64,000 nt of DNA from Chryseobacterium sp. KLBC 52 (GTDB lineage: Bacteria; Bacteroidota; Bacteroidia; Flavobacteriales; Weeksellaceae): NCBI RefSeq assembly GCF_003347605.1, contig NZ_QDFZ01000013.1, positions 8,314 to 72,313 of the forward strand, read 5' to 3'. Shown in pieces: positions 50,031 to 61,567 of the stretch (position 1 is its first letter; each line of letters begins with the position of its first letter). The position numbers and the translations under genes are program-made. Below the pieces are notes generated by a model. It saw only the letters and a program-made list of their open reading frames with translations, was not told the origin of the DNA and ran no database searches.

Positions 50031-52373
50031 ATGCAGCAGATAGAATTTCAGGAAAGTGAAGAATCTTTAGATTTAAGAAAGATCATTGGAAAGTATTTAG
50101 TCAAATGGCCTTGGTTTATAGCATCTGTCTTATTACTTGTTATTATAGCCTTTATATATCTGAGATACGCAGTACCTCAATATCAGTCGACTACTACTTT
50201 AAAATTTGATAAAAAACAATCCGATTTAACAGGTGCATTAATTGATTTGGATAATTTAGGCCTTGGTTTAGGAAATGCAGATGAACTCAAAAGTGAAGTT
50301 GCTGTCGTAAGCTCAAGACCTATCCTGATGAAAGTTGTTGAAAACCTAAATCTTAATATACAATATTATAATTCAGGTGAGATAAGGGATTCCGAATTGT
50401 TTACCAAGGTACCGATTGTTGCAAAAATTATTTCTTATAATAATGTCAAAAAATTTGTTTCCTCCCAATATATGGTAAAAGAGGTAAATGGAAACGAATT
50501 TGTTTTAGAAGATAAGGAAAACAAAAAAATAAAAGGGACTTTTGATAAAAACCTGCCGCTTGATTTTGGAACTGTTGTTCTTCAAAAAGTTCCAGGTCTT
50601 ACCTTTAAAGATAAATATAAAATTGTTTTCTGGAATCCAATAGAGAAGGTAAAATCTTTGGAAAAGAAGATCCAGGTTGATCTTCCGGATCAGAAAGCGA
50701 TGCTTATGGATATTAGCATTGTGGGAACTGTTCCGGAAAAATCAGAAGCTATCCTTAATGAAGTAACTAAACAATATAATCTGGATGGGCTGACAGATAA
50801 GAACTTACAAGCTCAGAATACACAGGAGTTTATTGATAAACGATTAGAAGTAATTTCGCGGGATCTTTCCGGTGTTGAGAATCAGAAAGAAGATTTCCAG
50901 AACCGTAATCAAATCGTAGACCTGCAGACGCAGGCTCAATTGGCGCTTCAAAATACAAACGAAAGCACAAAGGAGCTTCTTCAGCAGAAAACTCAGCTGG
51001 ATCTTCTTAACTCTCTTCAAAATGAAGCTTCAAAAGGAGATAATCAGCTTATGCCTTCAAACCTAGGACTTAATCCTTCTTTGGAACAGGCAATTTCGCA
51101 GTATAATACGCTGGTTATCACAAGAAACAAAACTTTGAAGCAGGCAACCAATGAGAATCCTGCGGTAATAGAAATGAATAAAGAAATTTCTTCACTAAAA
51201 GAAATTGTAAGAGATAACATCCGTCAGCAAAAAGCAACAATCCAGGCATCTATTGCCCAGGTGAACAGTCAGATTTCTGCCAACACAGGAATGATTGAAA
51301 AAGTTCCGGGACAGTCGAAAATCTATAGAGGTATCGAACGTCAGCAGAACCTTAAAGAACAGCTTTTTCTTTTCCTTTTGCAGAAAAGGGAAGAAAATGC
51401 AATCAATCTTTCTGTTAATGTTCCGAAAGCTAAAATTGTAAACCCTGCTTATACTGATGATGTTCCGGTTTCACCTAAGAAGAATATCATTCTTTTGGCT
51501 GCTGTTTTATTAGGATTAATGTTACCGTTTGGGGTATTCTATCTTTTCTTTATGTGGGATGATAAAATCTACAACCGTACAGATATTTCAGAAAATTCAT
51601 CACTTGGAGTACTTGCAGATATTCCTGCTCTTAAAGAAAATCAGGTTCACCTGGTACAGAAAAACGATTTCACAGAATTGGCTGAAGCATTCAGAATATT
51701 GGTTTCCAATCTTAAATTTCTACTTCCCAAGAAAGAGTCGGCGAAAGTTATATTGGTAACTTCTTCAGTGAAAGGAGAAGGAAAAACTCTGGTTTCAGTG
51801 AATCTGGCTCTGACATTGGGAAGCAAAAACGGAAGATCATTGCTAATTGGTTCGGATGTCAGAAATCCGCAGATACAGAGATATGATGATGAGCGTATTA
51901 AGAATGCTGGTCTTACAGAATATTTATATGATGAAACCACAGATGTGGAAGATCTTATACATACTTCTGATACTAATCCTGAATGTGATGTAATTTATGC
52001 AGGATCTATTCCTCCCAATCCTCAGGAGCTTCTTTCCAACGGTCGTTATCAGAAGCTTATCGATGAGATGTCTTCGCGTTATGAATATATTGTGATTGAT
52101 TCTGCTCCTCTGATGCTTGTTTCAGACACATTGAGTATTTCTGATACAGCCGATGCATCTTTATATGTGGTGAGATCGGGAGTATCAAGAAAAATATTAA
52201 TAGATTTTGCAAATAAACTGGTTAAAGAATCAAAAATAACAAACGTTTCTTTCGTAATCAATGATGTTGCTAAAAATGTTGGTGGTTATGGGTACGGATA
52301 CAACTATGGCTACGGTTACGGATATACAGCTGATAAGAAGAAAAAATGGTGGCAAAAGCTTTTTAATAAATAA
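50031..52373 (+). CDS. wzc: Polysaccharide co-polymerase and tyrosine autokinase, Wzc type
   Basis: 780 residues, inner membrane. Wzz domain (about 12-110) with TM1 near 27-45, long periplasmic coiled-coil (about 255-430), TM2 near 478-500, and a BY-kinase domain (about 535-750): Walker A SSVKGEGKT (about 583-591), Walker A' LIGSDVRNP, Walker B YIVIDSAPLMLVSD. The C-terminal tail is a Tyr cluster (GYGYGYNYGYGYGY, about 752-765), the autophosphorylation site that tunes oligomerisation with Wza. Controls chain length and export. Confidence 0.95.
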   Translation: MQQIEFQESEESLDLRKIIGKYLVKWPWFIASVLLLVIIAFIYLRYAVPQYQSTTTLKFDKKQSDLTGALIDLDNLGLGLGNADELKSEVAVVSSRPILMKVVENLNLNIQYYNSGEIRDSELFTKVPIVAKIISYNNVKKFVSSQYMVKEVNGNEFVLEDKENKKIKGTFDKNLPLDFGTVVLQKVPGLTFKDKYKIVFWNPIEKVKSLEKKIQVDLPDQKAMLMDISIVGTVPEKSEAILNEVTKQYNLDGLTDKNLQAQNTQEFIDKRLEVISRDLSGVENQKEDFQNRNQIVDLQTQAQLALQNTNESTKELLQQKTQLDLLNSLQNEASKGDNQLMPSNLGLNPSLEQAISQYNTLVITRNKTLKQATNENPAVIEMNKEISSLKEIVRDNIRQQKATIQASIAQVNSQISANTGMIEKVPGQSKIYRGIERQQNLKEQLFLFLLQKREENAINLSVNVPKAKIVNPAYTDDVPVSPKKNIILLAAVLLGLMLPFGVFYLFFMWDDKIYNRTDISENSSLGVLADIPALKENQVHLVQKNDFTELAEAFRILVSNLKFLLPKKESAKVILVTSSVKGEGKTLVSVNLALTLGSKNGRSLLIGSDVRNPQIQRYDDERIKNAGLTEYLYDETTDVEDLIHTSDTNPECDVIYAGSIPPNPQELLSNGRYQKLIDEMSSRYEYIVIDSAPLMLVSDTLSISDTADASLYVVRSGVSRKILIDFANKLVKESKITNVSFVINDVAKNVGGYGYGYNYGYGYGYTADKKKKWWQKLFNK

Positions 52374-52423
52374 TCAATTCTTCAAAATAAACCTTAAAAT
52401 AAAGTAAGAACATCACATATAAT

Positions 52424-53719
52424 ATGAATATACAGAACAAAATCGGGGTAATCGGATTGGGATATGTAGGATTACCTCTGGCCCGTTTATTTGCAACAAA
52501 ATACGCGGTCGTTGGGTTTGATATTAATCAGACCAGAATTGCAGAACTTAATAGCGGAAAAGACTCTACTTTGGAGGTGGAAGATGAAGTATTACAGCCG
52601 GTTTTAGTAAAAGAGAACCCATTTTCAGGCTCATCAAAAGGACTGCTTTGTTCATCTGATCTTGAAGATATTAAAGAGGCTAACATCTATATTGTAACTG
52701 TTCCTACACCGGTAGACAGACATAACCGTCCCGACCTGACGCCTTTATACAAAGCGTCAGAAACAGTGGGAAAAGTATTGAAAAAAGGAGATATTGTTAT
52801 TTATGAATCTACTGTTTATCCCGGCGTTACAGAAGAAGAATGTATCCCTGTGCTGGAAAAGGTTTCCGGATTAAAGTTTAACGAAGATTTTTTTGCCGGA
52901 TATTCTCCTGAAAGAATCAACCCGGGAGATAAGGAACGAACCGTAGAGAAAATTTTAAAAGTAACTTCAGGTTCTACACCGGAAATTGGTGAAAAAGTAG
53001 ACGAATTATATAAATCTGTAATTGCAGCAGGTACGCATCTGGCACCAACGATCAAAGTAGCTGAAGCTTCAAAAGTGATCGAAAATTCACAGCGTGATAT
53101 TAATATTGCTTTTGTGAATGAGCTTGCAAAGATATTTAATCTCTTGAATATCGATACACATGCAGTTCTGGAAGCTGCAGGAACGAAATGGAATTTCCTG
53201 AAATTCAAACCCGGATTGGTAGGAGGGCACTGCATCGGGGTAGACCCTTTCTATCTTGCCCAGAAAGCGCAGGATGTAGGATATTATTCTGAGCTTATCC
53301 TTACAGCGAGAAGACTGAATGATTCTATGGGGCAATTTGTAGCTTCCGAGGTCGTAAAAACGATGATTAAAAAAAGAATCAACATTCCGGATGCCAAAGT
53401 ACTGAATCTTGGAATCACTTTTAAGGAAAACTGCCCGGATGTAAGAAATACGAAAGCCGCAGATGTTATCAATGCATTAGAAGATTATTCTATAGAAGTT
53501 ACAACGTATGATCCATGGGCAAACCCGGAAGAAGTAATGCACGAATATGGTATAAAATCTACAAGTTCTCTGGACGATGTGAATGAAAAATTTGATGCAG
53601 TGGTTCTCACAGTTTCTCATGACGAATTCCTGAATATTGATCTTTCCCAGTATCTGAAAGAAGGAGGAGTTGTGTATGATGTTAAGGGAATTTTAGAGAA
53701 ATACGATAACCGTTTATAA
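52424..53719 (+). CDS. UDP-N-acetylhexosamine 6-dehydrogenase, TviB/WbpA type
   Basis: 431 residues. NAD-binding [10 protein letters not shown] (10-19), [10 protein letters not shown] segment, catalytic Cys in [13 protein letters not shown] (about 266-278). The sequence follows Salmonella TviB closely ([29 protein letters not shown]), so UDP-GlcNAc to UDP-GlcNAcA is likely. In the Vi pathway TviC then epimerises it to UDP-GalNAcA; no TviC gene is in the window. Confidence 0.9.
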   Translation: MNIQNKIGVIGLGYVGLPLARLFATKYAVVGFDINQTRIAELNSGKDSTLEVEDEVLQPVLVKENPFSGSSKGLLCSSDLEDIKEANIYIVTVPTPVDRHNRPDLTPLYKASETVGKVLKKGDIVIYESTVYPGVTEEECIPVLEKVSGLKFNEDFFAGYSPERINPGDKERTVEKILKVTSGSTPEIGEKVDELYKSVIAAGTHLAPTIKVAEASKVIENSQRDINIAFVNELAKIFNLLNIDTHAVLEAAGTKWNFLKFKPGLVGGHCIGVDPFYLAQKAQDVGYYSELILTARRLNDSMGQFVASEVVKTMIKKRINIPDAKVLNLGITFKENCPDVRNTKAADVINALEDYSIEVTTYDPWANPEEVMHEYGIKSTSSLDDVNEKFDAVVLTVSHDEFLNIDLSQYLKEGGVVYDVKGILEKYDNRL

Positions 53720-53730
53720 AAAATCAGAGA

Positions 53731-54897
53731 ATGAAAATAGCAGTAGTAGGAACAGGATATGTAGGTTTATCTAATGCCGTCTTATTGGCTCAGCATAATG
53801 AAGTTGTAGCTTTAGATATTGTTCCGGAAAGAGTAGAATTGCTTAATTCTAAAAAATCTCCTATTGAAGATCAAGAGATCAGCACATTTCTCAGTACTAA
53901 ACCACTTAATTTCAAAGCTACTTTAGATAAAAAGGAAGCTTACGATAAAGCGGAATATATTATTGTTGCCACACCCACAGATTATGACCCTACTACTAAC
54001 TATTTCGACACAAGTAGTGTTGAAAATGTAATAAAGGAAATAGCAGAGTATAATTCTGATGCTGTCATTATTATTAAATCTACAGTTCCGGTAGGTTATA
54101 CCGTAGATTTAAAAAGCAGAATGCATTCAGATAACGTGGTATTTTCTCCTGAATTTTTGAGGGAAGGCAAAGCGTTGTATGATAATTTGTATCCTTCCAG
54201 AATTATTGTCGGGGAACAGAGCGAAAGAGCAAGGATTTTTGCAGAATTACTGAAAGAAGGTGCGGTAAAAAAGGATATTCCGGTTTTGTTTACTAATCCT
54301 ACCGAAGCAGAAGCCATTAAATTGTTTTCAAATACTTATTTGGCATTGAGGGTTGCTTATTTTAACGAATTAGACAGCTATGCTCAGATCCATGAACTGG
54401 ATACCCGCCAGATTGTAGAAGGTGTTGGTCTGGACCCAAGAATTGGTTCACATTATAATAATCCATCTTTCGGATATGGAGGATACTGCCTGCCTAAAGA
54501 TACTAAACAGCTTTTGGCAAATTATACCGCTGTTCCCAATAATATTATTCAGGCAATTGTAGATGCAAACAGAACCCGTAAAGATTTTATCGCAGATTCT
54601 GTATTGGCCAAAAAGCCCAAAAAAGTAGGAGTTTACCGTCTGATTATGAAATCAGGCTCGGACAATTTCAGGGCATCTGCCATACAGGGAGTCATGAAAA
54701 GGATTAAAGCTAAAGGAGTGGAAGTGGAAGTCTTTGAACCAGCCCTTAATGAGGAGGCCTTTTTCGGTTCCAAAGTGGTAAAAGATTTAGAACTTTTCAA
54801 GAAAGAATGCGATGTCATTATTTCTAACCGTAATGCACCTGAACTTGGCGATGTACAGGAAAAAGTGTACACAAGGGATCTATTTGGTAATGATTAA
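53731..54897 (+). CDS. ugd: UDP-glucose 6-dehydrogenase
   Basis: 388 residues, same length as E. coli Ugd. [15 protein letters not shown] (7-21), and the catalytic block [15 protein letters not shown] (about 249-263). Makes UDP-glucuronate, a probable sugar in the polymer. 11 bp after the TviB-type gene. Confidence 0.92.
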   Translation: MKIAVVGTGYVGLSNAVLLAQHNEVVALDIVPERVELLNSKKSPIEDQEISTFLSTKPLNFKATLDKKEAYDKAEYIIVATPTDYDPTTNYFDTSSVENVIKEIAEYNSDAVIIIKSTVPVGYTVDLKSRMHSDNVVFSPEFLREGKALYDNLYPSRIIVGEQSERARIFAELLKEGAVKKDIPVLFTNPTEAEAIKLFSNTYLALRVAYFNELDSYAQIHELDTRQIVEGVGLDPRIGSHYNNPSFGYGGYCLPKDTKQLLANYTAVPNNIIQAIVDANRTRKDFIADSVLAKKPKKVGVYRLIMKSGSDNFRASAIQGVMKRIKAKGVEVEVFEPALNEEAFFGSKVVKDLELFKKECDVIISNRNAPELGDVQEKVYTRDLFGND

Positions 54898-54924
54898 AAA
54901 TATAACTGCATTATAATTAATTTA

Positions 54925-56046
54925 ATGAGTAAGACAAAACATCTAATTATATTTGGAACTCGTCCAGAAGCTATAAAAATGGCTCCCTTAGTAAAGGAAC
55001 TTTTACAACGTGACGATTTTGAAACAAGGGTCTGTGTGACTGCCCAGCATAGAGAAATGTTGGATCAAGTACTTGACTTTTTTGATATAAAGCCTGATTA
55101 TGACTTAAACTTAATGAAGCCTAATCAAAATTTATATACTCTTACAGCCGATATTATTACAGGACTTCGTCCTATTCTCGAAGAGTTTAAACCTGATTTT
55201 GTGTATGTTCATGGAGATACAACAACAACAATGGCTGCAAGTATCGCTTCTTTTTACGCAGGAGCTAAAGTTTGCCATGTAGAAGCAGGATTAAGAACAC
55301 ATAATAAAAGATCACCATTTCCAGAGGAAATAAATCGCCAGGTTGCTGGACGTATATCAGACTATCATTTTGCACCAACCGAACAATCGAAACAAAATTT
55401 ATTAAATGAGAATATAAAAAATGAAAATATTCTTGTAACTGGGAATACTGTTATCGATGCTTTATTAGATAGTACTGACAGAGTCAACACAATATCCAAT
55501 AATGAAATTGATCATTTGAAAAGTATCGTCGACTCCTCAAAGAGACTTATATTGGTAACTGGCCATCGACGCGAAAATCACGGAGCGGGATTTATAAATA
55601 TCTGTGAAGCCCTTAAGGAAGTTGCAGTTGAGAATCCAGATGTACAGGTGATATATCCTGTTCATTTAAATCCAAACGTAAAGGAACCTGTTTATAAAAT
55701 TCTATCAGGGATTGATAATATTCATTTGATATCTCCTCTAGCTTATCCCGCGTTTGTGTGGCTTATGAATAAGTCTTACATGATCATTACAGATTCAGGA
55801 GGGGTTCAAGAGGAAGCTCCAAGTTTGGGTAAGCCGGTTTTAGTAATGAGGGATACAACCGAGCGTCCGGAAGCGGTAGATGCCGGAACAGTCATTTTAG
55901 TAGGAACAGATAAAAATAAAATTGTTTCAGAAACACAAAGTTTACTCGATAATGGTGAACGTTATCAATCAATGAGTGAGCTTCATAACCCGTATGGAGA
56001 TGGGAAGGCGTGCAAAAGAATCGTAGACTTTATATCATCCAAATAA
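54925..56046 (+). CDS. wecB: UDP-N-acetylglucosamine 2-epimerase (non-hydrolysing)
   Basis: 373 residues. [12 protein letters not shown] (about 10-21), [19 protein letters not shown], and RREN / DSGGVQEEA / [10 protein letters not shown] in the C-terminal half, all typical of WecB. It yields UDP-ManNAc. If a ManNAc dehydrogenase acts too, ManNAcA could be a component; the dehydrogenase at 52424 is however of the GlcNAc (TviB) type. Confidence 0.93.
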   Translation: MSKTKHLIIFGTRPEAIKMAPLVKELLQRDDFETRVCVTAQHREMLDQVLDFFDIKPDYDLNLMKPNQNLYTLTADIITGLRPILEEFKPDFVYVHGDTTTTMAASIASFYAGAKVCHVEAGLRTHNKRSPFPEEINRQVAGRISDYHFAPTEQSKQNLLNENIKNENILVTGNTVIDALLDSTDRVNTISNNEIDHLKSIVDSSKRLILVTGHRRENHGAGFINICEALKEVAVENPDVQVIYPVHLNPNVKEPVYKILSGIDNIHLISPLAYPAFVWLMNKSYMIITDSGGVQEEAPSLGKPVLVMRDTTERPEAVDAGTVILVGTDKNKIVSETQSLLDNGERYQSMSELHNPYGDGKACKRIVDFISSK

Positions 56047-56055
56047 TTTTGAAAG

Positions 56056-57525
56056 GTGAATATAAAATCATTATATAAGAAAGTTTTAGGGACGGGAAAC
56101 CAACAAAAGATAATTAAAGGAGTATTTTGGTCCTTTTTGGGAACTCTTATATCTAAAGGATTTGTTTTTATAGCTCTTTTTTTAGTTGCAAGAATATTGA
56201 CGGTAGACGAATATGGAAAGTTGGGATTATTGCAATCGTACATTAATACATTTACTACATTCAGCCTTGCAAGCTTTGGTGTAACTGCTACAAAATATCT
56301 TGCTTTATATGCAGATAATGATAAGAAAAAGGCCAGTGAGATTTATTCTTTAACAAGATTGTCAGTATTCTTTTTAGCAGCGGCAATACTTGTTCTTTCC
56401 TTAGTTTTTAATAAACAGGTAGGTGAGTATATAGTGGGAAATCAGAATATGTCTAAGGAGGTACTGCTGTGTGCTTTTGCTATTTTTTTCTCATCCCTTA
56501 ACGGATTGCAAACTGGTGCTCTTGCTGGTCTTGAAAATTTTAAAAGCATATCATTTGTCAATATGGTAAATGGGATCCTTTCATTACCATTGATATTATT
56601 TTCTGCATATAAATTTGGGATTTATGGTGTTGTTGTTTCTCTTGTTATAATTAATTTTTCTATTTGGCTCTGTTCAGCAATATTATTGCAGAGAGAATTA
56701 AACTTTAAACAAATAAAGTTTACAATAAAGGGACAGAAGAAGCATTTAGAAACAGTATATAATTTCACTCTACCATCTTTTATAAGCAGTATGATGCTAA
56801 GTCCGGTGGTACTGATTTGTAATTCCATGTTGATAAAAAATCATATACATGGTTATTATCAACTAGGAATTTATAATGCCACTTTTAATTTTTCTCAGGT
56901 AGGTACTTTATTGCTTGGAGTAATTGGACAAGTCACTTATCCACTTACAATGAAGAATTTTGGTAAAAATAATAAAAGATTTGACTTCTTTAATATTAAC
57001 CAATCATACGTCATTGGAGTTGTACTTTTTCTGCCAATTTTAGTTTTGCCAGATTTGTTTTCTCAATTGTATGGAGGGAAATATCAGAATAGTGATATGT
57101 ATTTGACATTACTATTTGTTTCTTTATCAACGATCATTATAGCACAAAGGCAGGGGATTGCCAGAAACTTTGCCGCAGGGAATTTTATGTGGTTCAGCGT
57201 TTTTTCAAATATGACCTGGGCTGTAACTACAATAATTGTATGTAATTTTTTAATAGATTATGGTGCAATAGGAAGAGCAGTAGGATTTTTAATAGGGTAT
57301 TTTGTCAATACTGTTATTTTTATTCCTTTCTATTTGAAAAAGAAGCTAATCAGTAAAAAACTAATTCTTTGCAAGGAGCATTTTGTTTTGATTATTATTA
57401 TTTCATTAGGTTGTGTGTCTTTTATCTGTATAGAGAATATTGTTTTAAGAACTTTGATCGCTGTTCTTTTGCTGACAGCAAGTCTCTTTACTTTTTATAA
57501 ATGGTATAAAGTATATATAAAATGA
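56056..57525 (+). CDS. Oligosaccharide flippase, Wzx type
   Basis: 489 residues, about 12-14 TM helices, MOP superfamily. Starts at GTG 56056 (10 bp after wecB). N-terminal IIKGVFWSFLGTLISKGFVF is a good Wzx signature. Flips the polyprenyl-linked repeat unit. AT-rich with many rare-looking codons, like the rest of this part of the locus. Overlaps the acyltransferase gene by 4 bp. Confidence 0.88.
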   Translation: MNIKSLYKKVLGTGNQQKIIKGVFWSFLGTLISKGFVFIALFLVARILTVDEYGKLGLLQSYINTFTTFSLASFGVTATKYLALYADNDKKKASEIYSLTRLSVFFLAAAILVLSLVFNKQVGEYIVGNQNMSKEVLLCAFAIFFSSLNGLQTGALAGLENFKSISFVNMVNGILSLPLILFSAYKFGIYGVVVSLVIINFSIWLCSAILLQRELNFKQIKFTIKGQKKHLETVYNFTLPSFISSMMLSPVVLICNSMLIKNHIHGYYQLGIYNATFNFSQVGTLLLGVIGQVTYPLTMKNFGKNNKRFDFFNINQSYVIGVVLFLPILVLPDLFSQLYGGKYQNSDMYLTLLFVSLSTIIIAQRQGIARNFAAGNFMWFSVFSNMTWAVTTIIVCNFLIDYGAIGRAVGFLIGYFVNTVIFIPFYLKKKLISKKLILCKEHFVLIIIISLGCVSFICIENIVLRTLIAVLLLTASLFTFYKWYKVYIK

Positions 57526-58076
57526 TAGGTAAAATTTTATTTCACATAAAGAATTTTGTAGACGGAAAAATACATAATTATAGAATTCAACAGGTACTAG
57601 GTAATAGTAATATAAGTAAAAAATGTAAAATTTCTACGGGTTTTAAATTTACAAATATTAAAAATGTACATATAGAAGACTATGTGTACATGGGGCGTGA
57701 TTCATTTTTATCGAGTTTTGGAAAAATTATCATAAAAAGAGGTACGATCATAGGTCCCAGAGTAGTAATTTATACAGCAAATCATAATTACATTAATGAT
57801 ATTAAGGCAATACCTTACGATAAGGAATTACTTATAAAGGATGTTGTCATTGAAGAAAATGTATGGATTGGAGATAGTGTAATTATTGTACCTGGAGTTA
57901 CTATTGGAGAAGGTTCAGTAATTGCTGCAGGAAGTGTGGTTGTAAAAGATGTTCCAAAGTTTTCTGTCATAGGAGGAAATCCTGCAAAAGTAATAAAGGA
58001 GAGATCTAATATAAGTGATTATTTAAAGAATAAGGAATTAGATAATATTTATTTAAAGCAAAAAAATGGAAACTAA
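57522..58076 (+). CDS. Hexapeptide-repeat acyltransferase
   Basis: 184 residues, left-handed beta-helix O-acetyltransferase type. Hexapeptide repeats about 95-160 (IGDSVIIVPGVTIGEGSVIAAGSVVVKD), catalytic His in YTANHNY (about 83-89), end motif GGNPAKVIKER. Likely acetylates a sugar of the repeat unit. 4-bp and 11-bp overlaps with its neighbours. Confidence 0.9.
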   Translation: MIGKILFHIKNFVDGKIHNYRIQQVLGNSNISKKCKISTGFKFTNIKNVHIEDYVYMGRDSFLSSFGKIIIKRGTIIGPRVVIYTANHNYINDIKAIPYDKELLIKDVVIEENVWIGDSVIIVPGVTIGEGSVIAAGSVVVKDVPKFSVIGGNPAKVIKERSNISDYLKNKELDNIYLKQKNGN

Positions 58077-59202
58077 TATAGTTATAAGAGGTGGTTATGG
58101 TTTCGGCAATTTTGGTGATGATGCCTTAATGTATACTATTGTAAAGGAATTAAATGAAGTTTCTACTGATGTTGTACTCCTTTGCCAGTCAGCTTCTTAT
58201 ATTAATAATATTTTGTCTGGTGTTAAAGTTATTGATTATCATAAACTTAAAGAACCTGTACATTCAAAATTATTAGTATATGGAGGAGGAACACAATTTT
58301 ATCATTTTAAAAAAAATACTTTCAGCAAAGGGTTAAAAGATAAGATATTTAATCTCAACCATATTAAAAACTATATTGATAAAAGAATAGTAAAAAAAAA
58401 CTTTATTGAAAACAAATTCCAGATCAGCAATTATGCTTCACACATTGCATTGGTTGGTGTGGGTGTAGGACCTTTTGATATAGAAAACTCAACGATAGAG
58501 AGAAAGACCGCTGAGTTGTTTGCTAAAGCTGAATTTGTAGGAGTAAGAGACGAATTCGCTTTAAAAAAATCAAGAGAATGGGGCGTTAAAAAACCAATTC
58601 TTTCACCAGATATTTGTTATTCTTTTAACAGCCATTTTTTAGATTCATATAAAAATGAGGCCGAGGAAATAAAGAAGATTGGAGTTATTGTAAGAGACTG
58701 GAATTATGCAAATGGGGGTGGAGAATACTATGAGAAATTACAGCAAGCTACAGAAAAGCTTAAGGAAGATGGATACGAGATAAAGTATATCCTTTTTGAT
58801 GCCGAATCCGATTCCTATTGGTATAGCAAAAAAGACAAATTGGATATGATCATCTGGAATCCGGAAAAGGATACATTTGATTCTTTTTTGGAAGAAATTT
58901 CAAAGTGCGATTTATTTATTACAGCTCGTTTTCACGGGGCTATCTTCGCTTCCTTACTGAATACGCCATTTATAACAATTGAAGTTGAACAGAAATTAAA
59001 GTTTATTTCAGAAACCTATTCTGAAAGTTCATATAGCTGGGGAAATCCGTTCGATCTGGAAGATTTGTATTCCAAGATTTCTTTACTCAATGAAAACTAT
59101 GTACAACGAAAAACATATTTAACGCAGAAAATGCTTGCATTTAAAACGTTATCTGATCAAATGTTTTTAAAATTAAAAGAATATTATAATCAATTACAAT
59201 AA
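58066..59202 (+). CDS. Polysaccharide pyruvyl transferase family protein
   Basis: 378 residues. N-terminal RGGYGFGNFGDDAL (about 7-20) is the family start motif; C-terminal TARFHGAIFASLLNTPF is the other. The family adds ketal-linked pyruvate to sugars using PEP (for example CsaB, WcaK). Predicts pyruvylation of the polymer. Overlaps the acyltransferase gene by 11 bp. Confidence 0.88.
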   Translation: METNIVIRGGYGFGNFGDDALMYTIVKELNEVSTDVVLLCQSASYINNILSGVKVIDYHKLKEPVHSKLLVYGGGTQFYHFKKNTFSKGLKDKIFNLNHIKNYIDKRIVKKNFIENKFQISNYASHIALVGVGVGPFDIENSTIERKTAELFAKAEFVGVRDEFALKKSREWGVKKPILSPDICYSFNSHFLDSYKNEAEEIKKIGVIVRDWNYANGGGEYYEKLQQATEKLKEDGYEIKYILFDAESDSYWYSKKDKLDMIIWNPEKDTFDSFLEEISKCDLFITARFHGAIFASLLNTPFITIEVEQKLKFISETYSESSYSWGNPFDLEDLYSKISLLNENYVQRKTYLTQKMLAFKTLSDQMFLKLKEYYNQLQ

Positions 59203-59208
59203 TATCAG

Positions 59209-60348
59209 ATGAAAATACATATTTTTTATTTAGCGGTAATGGATCGTTTGGGTAAGCAGATTACAGTTGGAGGTATTCAGAATTATTTAATAGGTCTAGG
59301 TACAGCTTTAAAAAATGCAGGATACGAGGTAGTAATTTATCAGGGTGCAGACGAAAACTTTGTGTCAGAATATAAAGGAATCACTATTATAGGTAAGAAA
59401 AACAATCCTAAGGAATCATTAAAGAAGCAAACGAAAGATGTTTTTAACCAGGTTAATGATAAAATTTCAGTTAATGATATAATTGTTTTTGGTACAGATA
59501 AGATCGCATTTAAATTAAAAGGATATTCAAAAACGATTTCTATTCAACATGGGATTTCATTTGATTATATTTCCTATAATGCCTTTCCCGGATTTTTTAA
59601 AAAGAATATCGTAGGTATATTCTATAAACTTTTACAATGTTACAAAAATGCAAAAGACTTTCTTATATGTAAAAACGTTGTATGTGTAGATTATAATTTT
59701 ACAAACTGGATAAGAACAATCCTGCCTCGAAATTATTCAGAAAATACGGTAGTGATACCTAATTATGCTACCATTTCTAAAGAAGTCAGTATCAATCAGA
59801 TTGCCGGGGATAAAATTAAAATTCTTTTTGCAAGAAGGTTTGAGATGATGAGAGGGGTGCATATTTTGATAGATATAGTGAAAAATATCACAGCAAAATA
59901 TGATAATGTAGAATTTACGATATGTGGAGAAGGACCATTAAAAAATGAATTAATAAAAGAAATCGGTTCTTTCCCAAATGTCACCATTACTAAATATGGT
60001 ATTGGGGAATCCGAGCAGTTCAATTTACAACATCATATTACGTTAGTGCCAACCTATGGAAGTGAGGGGACTTCATTCTCATTATTAGAAGGAATGGCTG
60101 CTGGGGCAGTACCTATTGTTTCCAATGTTGGGGGAATGACCAATATTATTCTGGATGATTATAATGGATACATTATGAATCCTGATAGCAACGCTTTTAT
60201 TGAAAAAATAAGCTTTTTGCTTGAAAATCCTGATATTTTAAAAAGAGTTTCGGAAAAAGCAAAAGAGACGGTAGAATATTCTTTCAATGAACAAAAATGG
60301 AGAATAAATTGGATAAATTTTATTAATAAAGTGCATAATGCAAATTAA
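59209..60348 (+). CDS. Family 4 glycosyltransferase
   Basis: 379 residues, GT-B fold, retaining. N-terminal GGIQNYLIGLGTALKNAGYEV; C-terminal domain with ILFARRFEMMRGVHILIDIV, the conserved GEGPLKNELI, and the EX7E-type segment TYGSEGTSFSLLEGMAAGAVPIVSN. Adds a sugar of unknown identity to the repeat unit. The next gene overlaps by 11 bp. Confidence 0.9.
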   Translation: MKIHIFYLAVMDRLGKQITVGGIQNYLIGLGTALKNAGYEVVIYQGADENFVSEYKGITIIGKKNNPKESLKKQTKDVFNQVNDKISVNDIIVFGTDKIAFKLKGYSKTISIQHGISFDYISYNAFPGFFKKNIVGIFYKLLQCYKNAKDFLICKNVVCVDYNFTNWIRTILPRNYSENTVVIPNYATISKEVSINQIAGDKIKILFARRFEMMRGVHILIDIVKNITAKYDNVEFTICGEGPLKNELIKEIGSFPNVTITKYGIGESEQFNLQHHITLVPTYGSEGTSFSLLEGMAAGAVPIVSNVGGMTNIILDDYNGYIMNPDSNAFIEKISFLLENPDILKRVSEKAKETVEYSFNEQKWRINWINFINKVHNAN

Positions 60349-61567
60349 AAAGTTTTATAATTTTTATGTAATCTTTTGTTTAGCTGGTTTTTTAATATCT
60401 AGCTTTTTACCTTCTATTTTAAAAATACAAGGACAGGGTATTAATATAATCTATCGTGTACTCGTACTAGCTTTCAGCCTTATCATTATCAGCAGCAATG
60501 TTTTTTCTAAAAAATTTAATATTAAAACTTTTAGCTTTTACACCCTATTCTTAATTTTTTGGGGAATCTATTCCATTTTCCTATTGAAAGATATTTATTT
60601 TGAGCCTATCAGACTTACTTCCAATAAGACTTACTCAGAATATGTACAGTTTGCATTTGGAGTTGTATTAGTACCTTGTTTCGCTTTTATGGTATTAGAC
60701 TTTAAGAAATTAAACTTTAAGGGAATACTCAACATAATTTATTATACTATATACGCTTTACTCTTTGTATCATTATTATCAAGAAATAATAGTAATGTTA
60801 CCGGAAGAGATGTTGGAGATCTTGAAATAGGTGTCCTTGTATATGGACAATATGGTACTATGTTAGCATTATTATCGATTTATAAGCTGGCAAATGAGAA
60901 AAAAGGAATTTTTTCTATTCTTTATATAGCCGGTATAATTTTAGGGGCACTGATTATCTTCGTATCAGCAAGTAGAAGTCCATTTATAGCTTTGATTTTG
61001 TCGACTGTATTTTATTTTGTTATTAAAAAAGGAACAAAAGGAGTTTTTTACTTGAGTATACCTGCCGTTTTTATTTCCGTTTTCTTTTTTCAGATCATGG
61101 AATTGTTTGGAAGCCTGTTTAAGAGTAATTTTTTAGACAGATTGGTTTCAACTTTTGAAAAGGATAATGAGCGTGAAAAATTAGTCAAGGTCGCTTTACG
61201 GGAATTTATGGATAATCCTTTTTTCGGAAAGAATTTTTTAATACAAACAAAACCATACATAGGGTCTTATCCCCATAACCTTTTTGTCGAAGCTTTTATG
61301 GCAACAGGTTTTTTTATCGGAATGATACTTGTAATACTATTTATAAGAACCCTTTTTATAAAAGGAAAGTATGTTATACAAAATGATCATTCGACAGGTT
61401 GGATTCCGATGATTTTTTGCCAGTTTTTTATTTTCAGTATGTTTTCCAATAATATTTATTCCAACAATTTACTATGGTATTTATTGATTTTAACAATTAT
61501 TACTTTTAGATATGAAAAATATTTTAATGCTCATCGTACTCCTGTGCCTGGTGCCAAGTTGGTTTAA
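60338..61567 (+). CDS. O-antigen/capsule polymerase, Wzy-like
   Basis: 409 residues with about 10-11 TM helices and a large periplasmic loop with the FVSASRSPFIALIL stretch (about 207-220) typical of O-antigen ligase/polymerase (Wzy_C/RfaL) proteins. C-terminal FGKNFLIQTKPYIGSYPHNLFVEAFM (about 292-316) fits. In this position it would polymerise the repeat units. Its last 19 codons are shared with the next gene's start. Confidence 0.8.
   Translation: MQIKKFYNFYVIFCLAGFLISSFLPSILKIQGQGINIIYRVLVLAFSLIIISSNVFSKKFNIKTFSFYTLFLIFWGIYSIFLLKDIYFEPIRLTSNKTYSEYVQFAFGVVLVPCFAFMVLDFKKLNFKGILNIIYYTIYALLFVSLLSRNNSNVTGRDVGDLEIGVLVYGQYGTMLALLSIYKLANEKKGIFSILYIAGIILGALIIFVSASRSPFIALILSTVFYFVIKKGTKGVFYLSIPAVFISVFFFQIMELFGSLFKSNFLDRLVSTFEKDNEREKLVKVALREFMDNPFFGKNFLIQTKPYIGSYPHNLFVEAFMATGFFIGMILVILFIRTLFIKGKYVIQNDHSTGWIPMIFCQFFIFSMFSNNIYSNNLLWYLLILTIITFRYEKYFNAHRTPVPGAKLV

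Noticed and set aside
61512..61567. The wzy overlap as a frameshift error
   Set aside because: Both frames are intact and each gives a sensible end: wzy a short soluble tail, the next gene a clear signal peptide. It is kept as a true overlap.
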